A stretch of DNA of 64,000 nucleotides from PKWO01 sp036561005 (GTDB taxonomy: Bacteria; Pseudomonadota; Gammaproteobacteria; Burkholderiales; Burkholderiaceae_D): the NCBI GenBank assembly GCA_036561005.1, contig DATBQE010000140.1, positions 93,935 through 157,934 on the forward strand. The letters run 5' to 3'. Numbering within the stretch: position 1 is the first letter of the stretch; the number at the start of each line of letters is the position of its first letter. Under the pieces are notes generated by a model. That model did no database searches. It was not told the DNA's origin and worked only from the letters and a program-made list of their open reading frames with translations. The translations under genes were made by a program, and so were the position numbers. Of the stretch, positions 28,679 through 36,661 are shown in pieces.

Positions 28679-28692
28679 TTGATGTACATCAA
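28679..28692 (-). promoter_or_regulatory. FNR/Anr box upstream of phaC
   Basis: The sequence TTGAT-GTAC-ATCAA is a perfect, fully symmetric FNR-family palindrome. It lies between divergent phaC and the hemerythrin-like gene, nearer phaC. Confidence 0.82.
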
Positions 28693-28763
28693 TTTCTCCG
28701 GCGCGCTGTCGCTGCGGGATGCCTTTGTCGCGGCCACGATGCTAAAGACCACACAGCGCCCGT

Positions 28764-28777
28764 TTGATCCACATCAT
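28764..28777 (+). promoter_or_regulatory. FNR/Anr-like box upstream of the hemerythrin-like gene
   Basis: TTGAT-CCAC-ATCAT has one mismatch to the FNR palindrome. Its centre lies 41.5 bases before the start predicted from the TATAAA at 28799-28804, the classic activating geometry. Confidence 0.72.
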
Positions 28778-28798
28778 GTCGCCGCGGGACAGTCGATG

Positions 28799-28804
28799 TA
28801 TAAA
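28799..28804 (+). promoter_or_regulatory. -10 element of the hemerythrin-like gene
   Basis: TATAAA (five of six) is placed correctly downstream of the FNR-like box at 28764-28777. Transcription would start near 28812, about 31 bases before the ATG. Confidence 0.6.
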
Positions 28805-28842
28805 GAAAGTGCCGGAATTCTCCGCCAAGATAGGGGTTGTTC

Positions 28843-29250
28843 ATGAACAAGCAAGTGTGGTTGCCGCAAATGACCTTGGGTAATGGAACAATGGACGCAT
28901 CTCATCGCGCACTGATGGCGGCATTTTCGCAGGTGGCGGCGAGCGACGACACCACATTTGCAGTGGATTTCGCTGCATTGACGGCAGCTATGGAGACGGA
29001 TTTTCGCGACGAGGAAGAGTCGATGGAGAAGATCGATTTTCCCGGCATTCGTACCCACCGTGAAGCGCATGCGCGGGTATTGAGTGCGATGCATCATGCG
29101 ATGTCGGAGGTGCAAAGCGGCAATTTTACCAGTGCACGGGAAGCGATTTCCTACCTGCCGGACTGGTTCATGTTGCACATCACGACACTCGATGCTGCGC
29201 TTGCTCTCGCCCTGGAATTGGCCGACACTAATGAAGCGGCAAATGGATAG
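28843..29250 (+). CDS. Hemerythrin-like protein with one altered iron ligand
   Basis: The 135-residue protein fits the hemerythrin four-helix bundle. Ligand positions can be matched by spacing: H21, E57, H72, H76, H112 and D117 are present, but the place of the second histidine (the HFxxEE motif) is D53 in DFRDEE. Hemerythrins bind oxygen or sense it through a di-iron centre; a His-to-Asp change could alter oxygen affinity. ATG 28843 has AGGGG six bases upstream; a TTG six bases earlier is less likely. A universal stress protein gene follows after 63 bases, and an FNR-type promoter lies in front. Confidence 0.85.
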   Translation: MNKQVWLPQMTLGNGTMDASHRALMAAFSQVAASDDTTFAVDFAALTAAMETDFRDEEESMEKIDFPGIRTHREAHARVLSAMHHAMSEVQSGNFTSAREAISYLPDWFMLHITTLDAALALALELADTNEAANG

Positions 29251-29313
29251 GCATGGCGTCTCGCAATTTCCCGCCGCCGGCGATCTCGGTGCAACGAAAA
29301 AATTGGCCGCGCG

Positions 29314-29751
29314 GTGTTTCGGAAAATCCTGATTCCTACCGACGGTTCCGAAGCGTCGGCGCGCGCAATCGGCATGGGTGTGACATTGGCAAGAGAGGAG
29401 GGGGCTCTTGTAATCGGCATGCACGTCATGCCGGATATGCCGATCTACGCCTACCAGGCGGAAATCCTGGAAGACACCTTCGAGCACTTCCACGCGTCGA
29501 CCCAGTCAACTGCCGACGGCATCCTCGGCGTATTGGAATCGGCCGCCGCGGCGGATGGTATCAAGTGCGAACAGATATGTGTGCGAGGCAGCGAGCCTTG
29601 GCGTGCCATTCTGGGCGCTGCTCACGCGCATGGCTGCGATCTTATTGTGATGGCGTCGCAAGGCAGGAAGGGTATTGAGAAGTTGGTGCTTGGCAGCGAA
29701 ACCCAGAAAGTTCTTATCCACGGCAAGACACCAGTCCTGGTCGTGCGCTAA
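29314..29751 (+). CDS. Universal stress protein, UspA family
   Basis: The 145-residue protein starts with KILIPTDGSEAS and ends with PVLVV, the usual UspA frame, with the nucleotide-binding loop ASQG-x9-GS near the C-terminus. The first Gly of the loop motif is Ala here, which is common. The start is GTG 29314 because family members begin MF(K/R)KIL; no clear ribosome binding site is seen, so coupling with the hemerythrin-like gene is possible. Such proteins are typical members of low-oxygen regulons. Confidence 0.9.
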   Translation: MFRKILIPTDGSEASARAIGMGVTLAREEGALVIGMHVMPDMPIYAYQAEILEDTFEHFHASTQSTADGILGVLESAAAADGIKCEQICVRGSEPWRAILGAAHAHGCDLIVMASQGRKGIEKLVLGSETQKVLIHGKTPVLVVR

Positions 29752-29804
29752 AAGCCGTGTCAAATCGGTCCGGGCAGGCTCTTTTCCAGCCGGTCTGCGT
29801 AACG

Positions 29805-30350
29805 TCAGATGGCGAGGGCTCGGCCTGTTTCCGTTTCAGTGCGCCCCTTCAGGGCAGGAAAATGCTGCACCAGCAGCTCGCTGAGCGCGCGAATCCCATT
29901 GATCGCTCCCTGTTCAAATCGCCCTTCGCGGAATGCCGCCTCCATCCGGTGGCATATTTCCTCGCATGGCGCGCCATCCATGCGCTGATGCAGTCCGCGA
30001 TCGACAACGATGTCAACCGTCCGGTCGGCCAGCAACACGTAGATCAGTATGCCGTTGCGCTCAGGTGTGTCCCACAGTCGGAAGTGCGAGAAAATGTCGA
30101 GTGCCCGCGCGCGTGGAGATTGATTATGCAGCAGAGGTTCTCCATGCAGGGCGCCCTCAACGACGAAATGGATATTGCCTTCATGGCGGGTCGAATTCGC
30201 CGAGATTTCATGCTCGATATGGCGTAGTACGGCAGGCGGGAAATCCCTGGTGCCGGTCCATATGCCGCGCAACACATGGCGCCCGATTCGTTCAAGGTGA
30301 TTTTTCAAAATGTCCTCCTGTTCGGCGTATTCTGTCTGTGCGACTACCAT
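29805..30350 (-). CDS. Small TPM-domain protein
   Basis: The 181-residue protein has one TPM (Psb32/YgcG-like) domain: HFVVEGAL, GILIYVLLADRTVDIVVDRGL and the C-terminal FEQGAINGI segment. No signal peptide or membrane helix is seen, in contrast to its neighbour. The ATG at 30350 overlaps the preceding TPM gene's stop by seven bases, so it is the third gene of the lemA operon; 60 residues of a longer frame overlapping that gene were discarded. The molecular function of the domain is not settled. Confidence 0.82.
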   Translation of the reverse strand: MVVAQTEYAEQEDILKNHLERIGRHVLRGIWTGTRDFPPAVLRHIEHEISANSTRHEGNIHFVVEGALHGEPLLHNQSPRARALDIFSHFRLWDTPERNGILIYVLLADRTVDIVVDRGLHQRMDGAPCEEICHRMEAAFREGRFEQGAINGIRALSELLVQHFPALKGRTETETGRALAI

Positions 30351-31174
30351 CGGCCCGAAGCGCCGCCCCCGCCGAAGCTGCCGCCTCCGCCGGAAAATCC
30401 ACCGCCCCCGCCACTTCCCGAACCGCCCAAGCCAGCCATGGGCAACAGCAGGCCGCCACCGAGCAAGGTGAATGCAAACGCCAGTGCGGCGGCCATCAGC
30501 GAAACCAGGATTGCGCCCAGTATTGACCACGCAACCAGCGCGGCGAGCACGCCGGTAACGAGTGCGCCCGGCAGCCTGCCTATCACGCGGCGCAACACGC
30601 GGCCGACCATCAAGACAACGACAAGGATAACGAAAGGGAATTGTGGATTGTTGGGCGCACCGCTCTTTTCCTTTGCTTCCGGCAGCGCCTCGCCGCCAAC
30701 GACGGCGATCGTTTTGTCAACGCCATCGTGGATGCCGCCGTAGAAGTCGCCGGTCTTGAATTTTGGCGCAATGATTTCGCTGATGATGCGCTCGCAAACT
30801 ACATCGGGCAACACGCCTTCGAGTCCGTATCCGACTTCCATGCGCATTGCGTGATCGTTCTTGGCAACGATGAGCAGCACGCCGTCATCGACCTTTTGCC
30901 GTCCGAGTTTCCACTGTTCCACGACCCGCAGGGAATATTGCTCAATGCTTTCCTGCCCGGTCGTGGGAACAATCAATACGGCGAGCTGGCTGCCCTTGGT
31001 TTTCTCGAAGTTGGCCAGCTCATGTTCAAGTTCTTCCTGCTGCGCCGCTGTCAGTGTGCCGGTGGCATCCGTGACGCGCGAATGTAAAGGCGGCACGGCA
31101 ATTTGGCCGGAATCTGGTGTGGCGAGCGCGCCGGCACAAAGCAGCCAGAGCAGGGCGGCGAGGAAGGATTTCAT
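30344..31174 (-). CDS. TPM-domain protein with Gly-rich C-terminus (YgcG family)
   Basis: The 276-residue protein has a signal peptide (MKSFLAALLWLLCAGALA), a periplasmic TPM domain (about 30-160, LLIVAKNDHAMRMEVGYGLEG), two or three hydrophobic segments and a Gly/Ser-rich tail ending FGGGGASGRW. This layout is that of YgcG proteins, nearly always found with LemA, as here: its ATG overlaps the lemA stop by four bases. A role in envelope stress or membrane repair is proposed for the family but unproven. Confidence 0.88.
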   Translation of the reverse strand: MKSFLAALLWLLCAGALATPDSGQIAVPPLHSRVTDATGTLTAAQQEELEHELANFEKTKGSQLAVLIVPTTGQESIEQYSLRVVEQWKLGRQKVDDGVLLIVAKNDHAMRMEVGYGLEGVLPDVVCERIISEIIAPKFKTGDFYGGIHDGVDKTIAVVGGEALPEAKEKSGAPNNPQFPFVILVVVLMVGRVLRRVIGRLPGALVTGVLAALVAWSILGAILVSLMAAALAFAFTLLGGGLLLPMAGLGGSGSGGGGGFSGGGGSFGGGGASGRW

Positions 31175-31821
31175 TTTCCGCTGGTCGCCGCTGGCTGCGT
31201 TGGAGCCGATTGCTCGACTGCTTTGCCGCCAAAATTCACTTGTGGCGGTGTGGCAATGGCCGATACGTTCTCAACAGAGAAATTCGGTTTGATCGCATAG
31301 CCGAAAGCCTTGGCAGTGAGATTTGACGGAAACGATCGCACTGTCACGTTGTAGTCCTCGACCGCCTTGACGTACCGATTGCGTGCGACGGCAATGCGGT
31401 TCTCGGTTCCTTCCAATTGCGCCTGCAAATCGCGGAAACCCGCGTCGGCCTTGAGCTGCGGATAGTTTTCGGAGACCGCCAACAGCCGGCCGAGTGCTCC
31501 GCTCAATTCGCTTTGCGCCTTGCGATATTTTTCAAACGCAACCGGGTCATCGAGCAGCGCCGGCGTTGCCGCGGTGGAGCCGACGCCGGCTCGGGCCGCA
31601 GTCACCTCGGTCAAGACTTTTTCTTCATGATCGGCATATCCTTTGACGGTCGAAACCAGGTTCGGGATCAGATCCGCGCGCCGCTGATACTGGTTGACGA
31701 CTTCCGACCAGCTTGCCTTGACTTGCTCGTCTTGCTGCTGCAGCGTGTTGTAGCCGCAACCGGATAGCGCCAACGTGACGGTCAGAAGCGCCGCAAAACC
31801 AAAGAGCTTGCTCAAGTTCAT
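31171..31821 (-). CDS. lemA: LemA family protein
   Basis: The 216-residue protein has an N-terminal hydrophobic segment with a lipobox-like LSGC, then the helical LemA core (SWSEVVNQYQRRADLIPNLV, YPQLKADAGFRDLQAQLEGT, RNRYVKAVEDYN, FPSNL). GAGGTG precedes the ATG at 31821 by seven bases. It heads the lemA-TPM-TPM operon. An FNR box lies 63 bases upstream of the start codon. The biochemical role of LemA is unknown. Confidence 0.93.
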   Translation of the reverse strand: MNLSKLFGFAALLTVTLALSGCGYNTLQQQDEQVKASWSEVVNQYQRRADLIPNLVSTVKGYADHEEKVLTEVTAARAGVGSTAATPALLDDPVAFEKYRKAQSELSGALGRLLAVSENYPQLKADAGFRDLQAQLEGTENRIAVARNRYVKAVEDYNVTVRSFPSNLTAKAFGYAIKPNFSVENVSAIATPPQVNFGGKAVEQSAPTQPAATSGK

Positions 31822-31883
31822 GATGTCTCACCTCTATCTCGAATGCCGAACATACAGCGTACTGAGTATCGCGTTTGAGGCTC

Positions 31884-31897
31884 TTGATATGGATCAA
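31884..31897 (-). promoter_or_regulatory. FNR/Anr box upstream of lemA
   Basis: TTGAT-ATGG-ATCAA is a perfect box. On the minus strand a TACGCT at 31856-31861 is at the position expected for the -10 in a class II arrangement, but is only a weak match. Confidence 0.75.
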
Positions 31898-31959
31898 GTC
31901 AATTCACCTCGGAATGCATGTCAATGCGGATTCGACTGCAAGAAACATTGCGCCGAAAC

Positions 31960-31973
31960 TTGATCTGAATCAA
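31960..31973 (+). promoter_or_regulatory. FNR/Anr box upstream of the SHOCT-like gene
   Basis: TTGAT-CTGA-ATCAA is a perfect box 98 bases before the ATG at 32071. The best -10 candidate, TATGGT at 32006-32011, puts the box near -51.5, an unusual spacing, so the exact promoter is unsure. Confidence 0.7.
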
Positions 31974-32070
31974 CCCGCATGGCTGACATGTTTTGCAGAA
32001 GGGCCTATGGTTGAACCAATGAGATTCATATGCCGATCAAGGTGCCTGAAAGGTTTTCAAGGAGTTTGTC

Positions 32071-32355
32071 ATGTGCAATTGGAGCAATTGGTCTTTTTTG
32101 TGCGATGGGCGCTACGACATTGCGCTTGCAATACTGATCGGCGCGGCTTTTCTGGTGGCGTTGTTCTTCATGTTCATGTCCTACAGGAAGAAGCGTTCGG
32201 AAATTGCCCTGTCGGATGACTTGGCAATTGTCAATTTGAGGGAGTTATATGAACAGGGGGATCTCGACGCCGATCAATTCCTCAATCGCTGCGAAGGTCT
32301 TGCGCAACGGCACGCCACGCCTGGCCCTAAGGATTTGGGGAAGGCGAGCCAGTGA
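32071..32355 (+). CDS. Small membrane protein with SHOCT-like C-terminus
   Basis: The 94-residue protein has one membrane helix (IALAILIGAAFLVALFFMFM) followed by a short helical segment LRELYEQGDLDADQFLNRCEGL that resembles the SHOCT (short C-terminal) motif. AAGGAG lies seven bases before the ATG. It stands alone between two FNR boxes, one likely its own. Function unknown; SHOCT segments are often oligomerisation or targeting tails. Confidence 0.75.
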   Translation: MCNWSNWSFLCDGRYDIALAILIGAAFLVALFFMFMSYRKKRSEIALSDDLAIVNLRELYEQGDLDADQFLNRCEGLAQRHATPGPKDLGKASQ

Positions 32356-32374
32356 GTCCGTTTCCGACGGTAAT

Positions 32375-32388
32375 TTGATCCACATCAA
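32375..32388 (+). promoter_or_regulatory. FNR/Anr box upstream of the phaB-exporter operon
   Basis: TTGAT-CCAC-ATCAA is a perfect box. A GACAAT at 32411-32416 lies where a -10 would be expected at -41.5 geometry. That leaves a 5' untranslated region of about 175 bases before the phaB ATG. Confidence 0.72.
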
Positions 32389-32596
32389 TCCAGCATCGGG
32401 CGCCCAAAGAGACAATCATTTTGTAACTTGATGGCTGCGTGTTTCGCCTGATTGCGAGCAACGCTCCGTCGTGTTTGCTGCCGGATCGACTGCCAAAACG
32501 GCGAGGCGATGTCCCTGTTTTTCCCATTGTATAAATTCATCTCGCCTCGTATTGCTCAACGCCTTCGTCAATTGTCATCATAGCAAAGGAGATATT

Positions 32597-33319
32597 ATGC
32601 GTCGCACAGCATTGGTAACCGGCGGAACGCGCGGCCTCGGCAAGGCAATCGCGATTTGCCTCCAGGCCGCCGGCCATCAGGTGATCGCCACTTATCACAG
32701 CGACGGAGTGGCCGCCGAAGCCTTCTCCGCAGAGACCGCCATCCCGGTTTTTCATTGGGATGTTTCCGATTTCGAGGCCTGTCGTGCCGGCATTGCGCAA
32801 GTCGAAGAGAAATTTGGGCCGATTGAAATTCTTGTCAACGATGCCGGCGTGACCAGCGATGCAGTTTTGCATCACATGACACCGGAAGAATGGTGGAAAG
32901 TGATCAACACAAATCTGGGTTCGATGTTCAATATGTGCCGCCACGTTATTGAGGGCATGCGGGAACGCGGCTTTGGCCGCATCATTAACATCAGTTCCGT
33001 CAACGGGCAAAAGGGCCAGTTCGGCCAAACCAATTATGCCGCTGCCAAGGCCGGCATCCTGGGCTTTACCAAGGCGCTGGCGCTGGAGAGCGCGCGCAAG
33101 AATATTACCGTCAATGCCGTGGCGCCGGGATATTGCGCGACCGACATGGTTGCCGCCGTATCCGAGCAGGTCATGCAGTCCATCCTTGCCGCCATACCCG
33201 TTGGGAGACTGGGCGCGCCCGCCGACATTGGACGCATGGTCGCTTTCCTCGCTGACGACGACGCAGGGTTCATTACCGGCGCCACCTTTGAGGTCAATGG
33301 CGGCCAGTTCATGGATTGA
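32597..33319 (+). CDS. phaB: Acetoacetyl-CoA reductase-like short-chain dehydrogenase (PhaB type)
   Basis: The 240-residue SDR enzyme has the nucleotide loop TGGTRGLG, the NDAG segment, catalytic Ser in ISSVNGQKGQFGQ, YAAAK (Tyr and Lys) and the C-terminal EVNGGQFMD. The GQFGQTNY stretch is typical of PhaB, which reduces acetoacetyl-CoA with NADPH for PHB synthesis; a FabG-type role cannot be excluded. AAAGGAG precedes the ATG. Its stop overlaps the ABC ATPase start (TGATG), which ties it to an export operon, an unusual setting for phaB. Confidence 0.88.
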   Translation: MRRTALVTGGTRGLGKAIAICLQAAGHQVIATYHSDGVAAEAFSAETAIPVFHWDVSDFEACRAGIAQVEEKFGPIEILVNDAGVTSDAVLHHMTPEEWWKVINTNLGSMFNMCRHVIEGMRERGFGRIINISSVNGQKGQFGQTNYAAAKAGILGFTKALALESARKNITVNAVAPGYCATDMVAAVSEQVMQSILAAIPVGRLGAPADIGRMVAFLADDDAGFITGATFEVNGGQFMD

Positions 33320-34089
33320 TGATGACAGACACAGCGACGGCGCCGCCAACCGAAATTGCCGCCAACGCCGCAAACGCTGAAAACACAGGGTCGACCAGAC
33401 GCGAAGCAATCATCGCGAAGGGGTTGACCAAGTGGTTTGGCGAAGGAGAGACCCGCATGACGGCGGTCAATCAAGTTGATCTGGTGGCGCACTTCGGCGA
33501 GATGCTGTTCATAGTGGGGCCCTCGGGAAGCGGCAAGACGACCCTGCTGAGCATGTTGTCCGGCATCTTGCGTCCCAGTGCCGGCACGGTCCATGTGGAC
33601 GGCGCGGATATCTGGAAATATACGCAGGAGCAATTGGCCGAATTCCGTCTCAATCGCGTAGGCTTTGTCTTCCAGGACTACCATCTGTTTGGACGCTTGA
33701 CGACGGCAGAAAATGTTGCCGTGCCGCTGATCTTGAGACAACGCGATTGGGATACCTCGATCGCGGAAGCCAGGAAATACGTCGATATTGTCGAATTGAA
33801 GAACCGCAGCGAAATTCTGCCGGTGAAGCTTTCCGGCGGCGAACAACAACGGGTCGCCATTGCCCGCGCCATTGTCGGGCAACCGGAAATACTGATCTTC
33901 GATGAACCGACCGCGTCGCTTGATGGGGACACAGGAAGAATGATCATCGCGTTCGTCAAGGAGAATATTCTCAACGACAATCGTTGCATTGTCATCGTCA
34001 CGCACGACGCGCGTATCAATGAATATGCAGACCGCATCATTCACATGGAAGACGGGCGTATCACGGGCCTTGACAAGGGAACGGAATGA
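33319..34089 (+). CDS. ABC transporter ATPase (DevA/LolD/MacB type)
   Basis: The 256-residue ATPase has Walker A GPSGSGKTT, a Q-loop (FVFQDYHLFGRLT), the signature LSGGEQQR, Walker B ILIFDEP and H-loop THD. A 30-residue Ala-rich N-terminal extension precedes the domain. It should drive the FtsX-like permease encoded three genes downstream. Start ATG 33319 overlaps the phaB stop; ATG 33322 is equally possible. The downstream periplasmic adaptor starts in a four-base overlap. Confidence 0.92.
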   Translation: MMTDTATAPPTEIAANAANAENTGSTRREAIIAKGLTKWFGEGETRMTAVNQVDLVAHFGEMLFIVGPSGSGKTTLLSMLSGILRPSAGTVHVDGADIWKYTQEQLAEFRLNRVGFVFQDYHLFGRLTTAENVAVPLILRQRDWDTSIAEARKYVDIVELKNRSEILPVKLSGGEQQRVAIARAIVGQPEILIFDEPTASLDGDTGRMIIAFVKENILNDNRCIVIVTHDARINEYADRIIHMEDGRITGLDKGTE

Positions 34090-35171
34090 GAAACAAGATC
34101 ATCTTTGCGCTATCGGCATGCGGCATTATCATCGGCCTCATATCTGCCTATATTCTTGGCGCTCAACGACCGGCGCAAAAACCGTTGTTTCAGCCCGTCA
34201 GCAGTCCCTATGCGACTGCTATTTATTCCAACGGCATGATAGAAAGCGAACAAGGGTCGGGGGAAAATATCAATATCGTCCCTGAAGTCTCCGGTACCGT
34301 AACAAAGTTGCTGGTGCACGAGGGGCAGAGTGTGGCCGCGGGAACGATCCTGCTAACGCTTGATAACGCAATACAAAAGGCAAGCACAGAGCAATTGCGC
34401 CTGCAGGCAGAAGGTGCAAAATCCTTGTTGTTGGAGCTGAAAGCGCAGCCGCGGAAAGAGAATCTTGAGATCGCCAAGGCCCAAGTTGCGCTGGCTACCG
34501 CCAATGTGACAACGGCTCGTCATCAATATGACAAACGCCTCGCGTCCTACAACATCGAGCCAAAGTCGATCAGCAAAGATGTGCTCGACACGGCAAAGGA
34601 CGCGGCCTCGCAGGCCGACACCGCACTGCAGCTTGCAGTTAAGCAATACGAACTGACAAAGGCCGGCGCATGGAGTTTTGATGTCGCCAATCAGAAAACA
34701 TTGGCCGATGCGGCTGCACAGGCTTATCAGGCGGCAAATGCAATGCTGCAAAAATACACCCTCGTCGCGCCTAGGGATGGGGTCATATTGGCAATTAATG
34801 CCAGTGCCGGCGGGTTCCTGTCGCCCCAGGGGACTTATGACACCTACACGCAGAGCTCCGTCCCTGCAATTGTCATGAGCACCAGCCAGGAATATTTGGG
34901 CGTGCGATGCTACGTCGACGAAATTCTGGTTTCGCGGCTGCCCGATCCGGCCCATATTCTGGCTGAAATGTCGATACGCGGTACCGACATCAAGGTTCCG
35001 CTGGAATTCGTTCGTGTTCAGCCCTATGTATCGCCAAAGATTGAACTTTCAAACCAGCGGCAGGAGAGGGTTGATCTGCGCGTGTTGCCTGTCATCTTCC
35101 GCTTTCCCAAGAAGGATCTTGGCAGGGTCTATCCTGGTCTGCAGGTTGACGTCTATATAGGCCAGAAGTGA
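34086..35171 (+). CDS. HlyD/DevB-type periplasmic adaptor
   Basis: The 361-residue protein has an N-terminal membrane anchor (IIFALSACGIIIGLISAYIL), a split lipoyl domain (VPEVSGTVTKLLVHEGQSV and the return TLVAPRDGVIL), a long alpha-helical hairpin between them and a C-terminal beta-barrel. It links the inner-membrane ABC exporter to the outer-membrane factor encoded next. The order of ATPase, adaptor, outer-membrane factor and permease resembles the cyanobacterial DevBCA-TolC exporter of glycolipids. Confidence 0.9.
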   Translation: MRNKIIFALSACGIIIGLISAYILGAQRPAQKPLFQPVSSPYATAIYSNGMIESEQGSGENINIVPEVSGTVTKLLVHEGQSVAAGTILLTLDNAIQKASTEQLRLQAEGAKSLLLELKAQPRKENLEIAKAQVALATANVTTARHQYDKRLASYNIEPKSISKDVLDTAKDAASQADTALQLAVKQYELTKAGAWSFDVANQKTLADAAAQAYQAANAMLQKYTLVAPRDGVILAINASAGGFLSPQGTYDTYTQSSVPAIVMSTSQEYLGVRCYVDEILVSRLPDPAHILAEMSIRGTDIKVPLEFVRVQPYVSPKIELSNQRQERVDLRVLPVIFRFPKKDLGRVYPGLQVDVYIGQK

Positions 35172-36661
35172 TGGATACGAAACATCAGCTTGGGTTCCGC
35201 ATTCGACACCTGGTGTGCATTGCCTCAACGTGTTGTCTGGGCGCGTGCGCCGCTGGTCCCGATTTTGTCCGGCCCAAAGCGTCCGATACCGTCCAATACA
35301 CCAGGGATGCCCCCATACCGGAAACGATTGTCGCAGACGGAAAGAGCCAGCGATTCGGGGCGGGCGGCAATCTGCCCGATCAGTGGTGGAAGTTGTTTTC
35401 GTCGCCTCAACTTGATGCTTTGGTCCAGCAGGCGGTTGCCAACAGCCCGACCCTTGCGGCTGCCGAAGCGACCTTAAGGCAAAGTCAAAATAATTTGCGC
35501 GCCGGCTATGGCGTGTTTTTTCCGCAGGCCGAAGCCGAGGTCGCGCACACGCGCGAACGCAGCGCTCCGATTGTGCAAGGCTCGGCAATTCCTGGCAACG
35601 TGTTCAATGTCGCAATCGCAAGCGGCAACATCGGCTATGCGTTCGATATTTTTGGCGGCCAGCGCCGAGCCGTGGAAGCATTGCAGGCGCAGTCCGATGA
35701 GCAGCGCCAATTGTTGAGGGCTGCGTATCTGGCTTTGACTGCCAACATGGTCAATACCTGCATCGCCCGTGCGGCCTATTCGGCCGAGATTGGCGAGACG
35801 CAAAAGTTGCTTGAGCTCGAATCGGTGCAACTGAAAGCGACCGAGGCGCAATTCAAGGCGGGAACGGCGCCATATTCGAATGTTCTCGGCATACGCAGCC
35901 TGGTTGCAGGCAACCGCGCTTCGCTTGCCACCTTGAAACAGAAATTCGACCAATCGGAACACTTGCTTGCGGTTCTTGCCGGTGAGTCTCCGGCAAATGC
36001 CAAATTGCCCGATATCGAATTCGAGAAAATTGGCTTGCCGTCCGATCTGCCTGTGACGCTCCCTTCGCAGTTGGTGCGGCAACGTCCCGACATTCTTGCC
36101 GCAGAAGAGCGTATGCATGTGGCAAACGCGAACATCGGTGTGGCAACCGCGGCGATGTTTCCCAATTTTTCTTTGAGCGGAACATACGGCAGTGCCGGTA
36201 GTTCGTTTGGCAACCTGGGCGAGCAGAGTGGGCGATTCTGGAGTTTTGGTCCGAGTTTATCCATTCCGATTTTCCGCGGCGGCACCCTTTGGTATGAACG
36301 CAAGGCCGCAATCGATGCGAGTCTGGTTGCCGAAGCAAATTATCGCGCAACCGTATTGGCCGCGTTCGCGCAGGTGGCCGATAGCTTGAAAGCGCTGGAG
36401 CATGATGCCGAATCGTTGCAGGCGCAGGCCGAGGCCCTGCGCAACGCCAGACAGGCGTTAGAACTCTTCAATGCCGGCTATCTCGGCGGCATGACGCCAT
36501 ACCTCGATGTCATGGCTGCCGATGTGCAGTTTCATCAAGCGCAGATCGCCTATTTTGCTTCCGTGGCGCAACGCCAGCAGGACACGGTTGCCTTGTTTGC
36601 CGCATTGGGCGGCGGATGGAATGCTCAATTGCATGGCTGGCCCGGCGAGGGTAGCCAATGA
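35171..36661 (+). CDS. Outer-membrane efflux lipoprotein (NodT/OprM family)
   Basis: The 496-residue protein carries a signal peptide with lipobox LGAC (Cys near residue 25), AAGPDFVRP, and two outer membrane efflux repeats with the long coiled coils typical of TolC-like trimers; FGPSLSIPIFRGG is a strong family segment. It would form the outer-membrane duct of this exporter. The ATG at 35171 shares one base with the previous stop. Confidence 0.93.
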   Translation: MDTKHQLGFRIRHLVCIASTCCLGACAAGPDFVRPKASDTVQYTRDAPIPETIVADGKSQRFGAGGNLPDQWWKLFSSPQLDALVQQAVANSPTLAAAEATLRQSQNNLRAGYGVFFPQAEAEVAHTRERSAPIVQGSAIPGNVFNVAIASGNIGYAFDIFGGQRRAVEALQAQSDEQRQLLRAAYLALTANMVNTCIARAAYSAEIGETQKLLELESVQLKATEAQFKAGTAPYSNVLGIRSLVAGNRASLATLKQKFDQSEHLLAVLAGESPANAKLPDIEFEKIGLPSDLPVTLPSQLVRQRPDILAAEERMHVANANIGVATAAMFPNFSLSGTYGSAGSSFGNLGEQSGRFWSFGPSLSIPIFRGGTLWYERKAAIDASLVAEANYRATVLAAFAQVADSLKALEHDAESLQAQAEALRNARQALELFNAGYLGGMTPYLDVMAADVQFHQAQIAYFASVAQRQQDTVALFAALGGGWNAQLHGWPGEGSQ

